Positions 42,456-44,849 of a stretch of 44,849 nucleotides of DNA are shown piece after piece. The stretch is taken from positions 1 to 44,849 of the forward strand of contig CANJNY010000028.1 in assembly GCA_947475715.1 (NCBI GenBank), read 5' to 3'. Origin of the DNA: Prolixibacteraceae bacterium (lineage in GTDB: Bacteria > Bacteroidota > Bacteroidia > Bacteroidales > Prolixibacteraceae). Position numbers and translations under genes: made by a program. The notes under the pieces are model-generated. The model made no database searches. It saw nothing but the letters and a program-made list of their open reading frames with translations, and was not told the DNA's origin. Positions within the stretch are counted from its first letter, which is position 1, and every line of letters starts with the position of its first letter.

Positions 42456-44849
42456 TTAAAAAGCCCTAATCGCACGAACATATCTGTTTTGATCCTTAGC
42501 AACGTTAAAATCAGCCCCCGTTTGAAAAGTCAAGGACCATGCCTGGTCGTAGCTGCTCTCTGTAGAACTCCAATATCCAAAATCTGTAAAGCCTCCAACA
42601 CCATCTTTGCCAGAATACAATAAGCTTAGCTCATACTTTGTCGGTAATCTCCAATCTGAATATTTTTGTCCTTCTGTCGAATGATTCGCTGAATTACTAA
42701 TAACATTTTGAGCATCATACCACGTTGAAGAGGTTGATTGGTCTTGTGTTTCAGCTATTAAACCATGTAAACCATCGCTTGAAACAGAAAACACGATACC
42801 TCCTCCAAATGAGTCACCAATGGCGTGAGTAGAAAGTCCTACTGCTGTCCAGATACTGGCAGTACCATCGTAATAATACAACCCTTTACTGCCATTAGTT
42901 TGATAGATAACTAATCCATCAGCAGGTGAAGAAATTGCGGCTCTCTGAGCAGCAGTCATTCGTGGAGGTAAAAAACCTTGTGTTGTTGAGGTGATATCCA
43001 AAATAGCCGATGCATGGGGCGTTGCCGTTCCAATACCAGCAGAAGCTACATTTACTAAATTTTGACCATTTAAATCAACAGCATTATTTGCGCCGGTATA
43101 AGGCACACCCCCGGCTGCAGCATCTGCCCATGTTGGGGTTGTGCCGGATAAAGTCAAAACCTGACCTGAATTACCTGCAGCCAATAAACTGGTTGTTCCT
43201 GCATCTGTTTGATAAGGGATTGATCCAGCTGCTCCTCCTGATATATTGGTTGCTGATGTTGCTGTTGCGGCATTTCCTCCGATATTTAAAGCAGCGGCTG
43301 TTCCTGTGATATTTGTTCCCACCAAAACTGAAGGTGTTCCTAAGTTGGGAGTTACCAAAGTTGGGGAAGTATCCATAACAAATTTGCTGCCAGTACCTGT
43401 CTGAGAAGCTACAGAAGTAGTATTTCCGGAACTGGTAATCGGGCCGTTTAGATTGGCATTGGTGGTTACTGTTGCAGCACTGCCTGTTGTATTTTGATTC
43501 CAAATTGGAACGTTTCCTGTTAATAAAGAATAAGGAATCGAACCAGTAATTAAATTTCCAACTGCAGTAATATTTGATAAGGTAGTAGGTGATAAATTAG
43601 AGGTTACAGTTGATAAATTTAAACCTGTTAAAGATACAATAGATGCTAAAGTTGAACTTGATAAACTTAAATTTGGTAAAGAAGTTATAGCATTAAAAGC
43701 TGAACCTATAGTCGATATTACAGTCGATGGAGATATCCATGTTGGAATGTTAAGGTATGGGTATGTTGTTGAAGGAACCAATGCTAAGAAACTTCCAGTA
43801 TTTGATGATGGTCCCGAGGATAATTTAACGGCATTACTTCCATCATAATAAATTATATCCCCTTGTCTACTCATAGGTGACAATGAATTAAAAGCACCAA
43901 TAAGAGTAGTTTGTCCGGTACCACCTTTACCAACAGGAAGTGTTCCTGTAACTTTGCTAGTTAAATCAATCGATCCTGCGAGCTGAGCATTGGTCACCTT
44001 GCCAGCACCAATGGTGGTTGCATTGCCTACTGAGGTTACATCGCCCGTTAAATTTGCATTGGTAGTTACTGTTCCAGCTGTTAATCCGGAAGCAGTCCCG
44101 GTGATATTTGTTCCGATCAAGGCTGATGGTGTTCCTAAGGCTGGTGTTACCAGTGTTGGTGAATTCGATAAGACTACTCCTCCGGTTCCTGTTGAAGCGG
44201 AGGTGGATCCTGTTCCTCCGTTTGCCACCGGCAATGTTCCTGTGACTTTAGCTGTCAGGTCGATTGAACCAGCCAGCTGTGCATTGGTTACCTTGCCAGC
44301 ACCAATGGTGGTTACTCCGGTACTGTCGATCGTTATGTCGCCTGTTGGTGTTACGGCAGCAGCCAGGTTGGCTCCGTCACCCAGAATGATTTTTCCCGAG
44401 TTTAGTGCAGATCCAACCGGTGAGGCTCCGGTTATGGTGGTATTGGTCACCCCGGTTACCCGACCTTTGGCGTCAACTGTTACAACCGGAACAGAGGTGG
44501 CACTACCATAGGTATTGGCAGTAACTCCTGTTGTGGATAAAGTCGTTGAATTGCCTGAAGAGGTGACATCACCCGTCAGGTTAGCATTGGTAGTTACCGT
44601 TGCAGCATTCCCTGATACACTTCCTACTATCGGATTGGATACAGTTAAGTTCGTTAGTGTTCCCACGCTCGTTAAGCTAGATTCTGTCACCGTTGAATTT
44701 AAAGTCGTTCCGGTTAAAGCTCCTGCATCTGCGGCAGCAGGAATGGTGATATCTGCACTACCATCAAATGCAACTCCATTAATATTTCGTGCTGTAGCTA
44801 ATTTAGTTGCCGTAGCGGCATTTCCTCCGATATTTAAAGCAGCGGCTGT
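42456..44849 (-). CDS. Repetitive tail-fibre-like protein with C-terminal DUF1566, N-terminus outside window
   Basis: The frame stays open to the window edge, so about 797 residues of a longer protein are visible; the first in-window ATG (44690) is internal. Most of it is low-complexity beta repeats rich in Thr, Gly, Asn and Val: GNAATATK, NANLTGDVTS, GAGKVTNAQLAGSIDL, KVTGTLPV..GGTG and NSPTLVTPALGTPSALIGT, as in phage tail fibres and large Bacteroidota surface proteins. Then comes LDITSTTQGFLPPRMTAAQR with a WDG-like GLYYYDGTASIWTAVG segment. The last 125 residues are a DUF1566 (Lcl C-terminal-like) domain with WRLPTKYELSLLY and GYWSSTESS, related to C-type-lectin/FGE-like folds. It is likely a long trimeric or solenoid surface fibre with a tip domain. 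No phage genes are adjacent. Confidence 0.8.
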   Translation of the reverse strand, partial: TAAALNIGGNAATATKLATARNINGVAFDGSADITIPAAADAGALTGTTLNSTVTESSLTSVGTLTNLTVSNPIVGSVSGNAATVTTNANLTGDVTSSGNSTTLSTTGVTANTYGSATSVPVVTVDAKGRVTGVTNTTITGASPVGSALNSGKIILGDGANLAAAVTPTGDITIDSTGVTTIGAGKVTNAQLAGSIDLTAKVTGTLPVANGGTGSTSASTGTGGVVLSNSPTLVTPALGTPSALIGTNITGTASGLTAGTVTTNANLTGDVTSVGNATTIGAGKVTNAQLAGSIDLTSKVTGTLPVGKGGTGQTTLIGAFNSLSPMSRQGDIIYYDGSNAVKLSSGPSSNTGSFLALVPSTTYPYLNIPTWISPSTVISTIGSAFNAITSLPNLSLSSSTLASIVSLTGLNLSTVTSNLSPTTLSNITAVGNLITGSIPYSLLTGNVPIWNQNTTGSAATVTTNANLNGPITSSGNTTSVASQTGTGSKFVMDTSPTLVTPNLGTPSVLVGTNITGTAAALNIGGNAATATSATNISGGAAGSIPYQTDAGTTSLLAAGNSGQVLTLSGTTPTWADAAAGGVPYTGANNAVDLNGQNLVNVASAGIGTATPHASAILDITSTTQGFLPPRMTAAQRAAISSPADGLVIYQTNGSKGLYYYDGTASIWTAVGLSTHAIGDSFGGGIVFSVSSDGLHGLIAETQDQSTSSTWYDAQNVISNSANHSTEGQKYSDWRLPTKYELSLLYSGKDGVGGFTDFGYWSSTESSYDQAWSLTFQTGADFNVAKDQNRYVRAIRAF
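43267..44849. repeat. Direct repeats inside the fibre-like gene
   Basis: A 35-bp segment is identical at 43267-43301 and 44815-44849 (encodes TAAALNIGGNAA), the second copy cut by the window end. A 24-bp segment is identical at 43996-44019 and 44290-44313 (encodes TTIGAGKV). Longer repeats of about 80 bp surround the latter with many silent differences. Exact islands within diverged repeats point to gene conversion or slippage. Confidence 0.75.

Noticed and set aside
43990-44511. 173-residue plus-strand ORF opposite the fibre-like gene
   Set aside because: It is a Val/Pro/Ala-rich mirror of the repetitive minus-strand gene, with no start context or family match.

Overview
The window looks like a chromosomal segment of a Bacteroidota bacterium, probably a Bacteroidales/Marinilabiliales-type glycan degrader; the genus cannot be told from the sequence. 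The signs are a SusC/SusD pair, many small lipoproteins of Bacteroidota-only families (DUF4959/DUF5000-like, DUF4998, DUF4468, DUF6174), an S46 dipeptidyl-peptidase, -7 elements of the form TAnnTTTG, weak Shine-Dalgarno sites and AT-rich spacers. No tRNA, rRNA, CRISPR array or intact insertion sequence was seen.

Layout. 1-3.6 kb: secreted GH2 beta-mannosidase, then a thioesterase/LysE-type exporter pair. 3.6-14.5 kb: a polysaccharide utilisation locus (PUL) made of a promoter region with phased boxes, SusC, SusD, two surface lipoproteins with F5/8-type-C-like modules (one carrying a near-identical tandem duplication) and a GH92 alpha-mannosidase. 14.7-17.2 kb: a large protein read here as a membrane-spanning one-component regulator (LamG-like and kelch-like sensor outside; SARP-like winged helix plus BTAD-like domain inside). 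17.3-21.8 kb: Tat-exported CBM9-like protein, a short GH89-like remnant, a DUF6174 lipoprotein and a secreted protein with 21 TPR repeats. 21.9-24.0 kb: S46 DPP7-type peptidase. 24.0-28.7 kb: small genes mixed with decay (alpha/beta-hydrolase remnant, gutted LytTR response regulator, orphan OmpA-like mini-ORF). 28.8-33.5 kb: DUF1080 protein, HemW, SSS-family symporter, REP-like repeats and a secreted unknown. 33.7-35.3 kb: phosphoesterase remnant and a branched-chain-amino-acid-type binding lipoprotein. 35.7-38.9 kb: GH20 hexosaminidase plus NagX/HGSNAT-like membrane protein. 39.0-42.0 kb (minus): phosphoesterase, GH29 fucosidase and a small ABM-like protein. 42.5 kb to the end (minus): a repetitive tail-fibre-like protein with a C-terminal DUF1566 domain, running off the window.

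How the genes may work together. GH92 (alpha-mannose), GH2 (beta-mannose), GH20 (GlcNAc), GH29 (fucose) and the NagX-like protein cover most linkages of a complex or high-mannose N-glycan, and the secreted dipeptidyl-peptidase fits use of the protein part. Only the SusCD-GH92 block is arranged as a PUL; the other enzymes sit in separate transcription units. The most unusual feature is the candidate PUL regulator, together with three AATTAA boxes at 11-12 bp spacing just upstream of the putative susC -7 element, a layout similar to SARP operators. Target glycan and regulation are inference.
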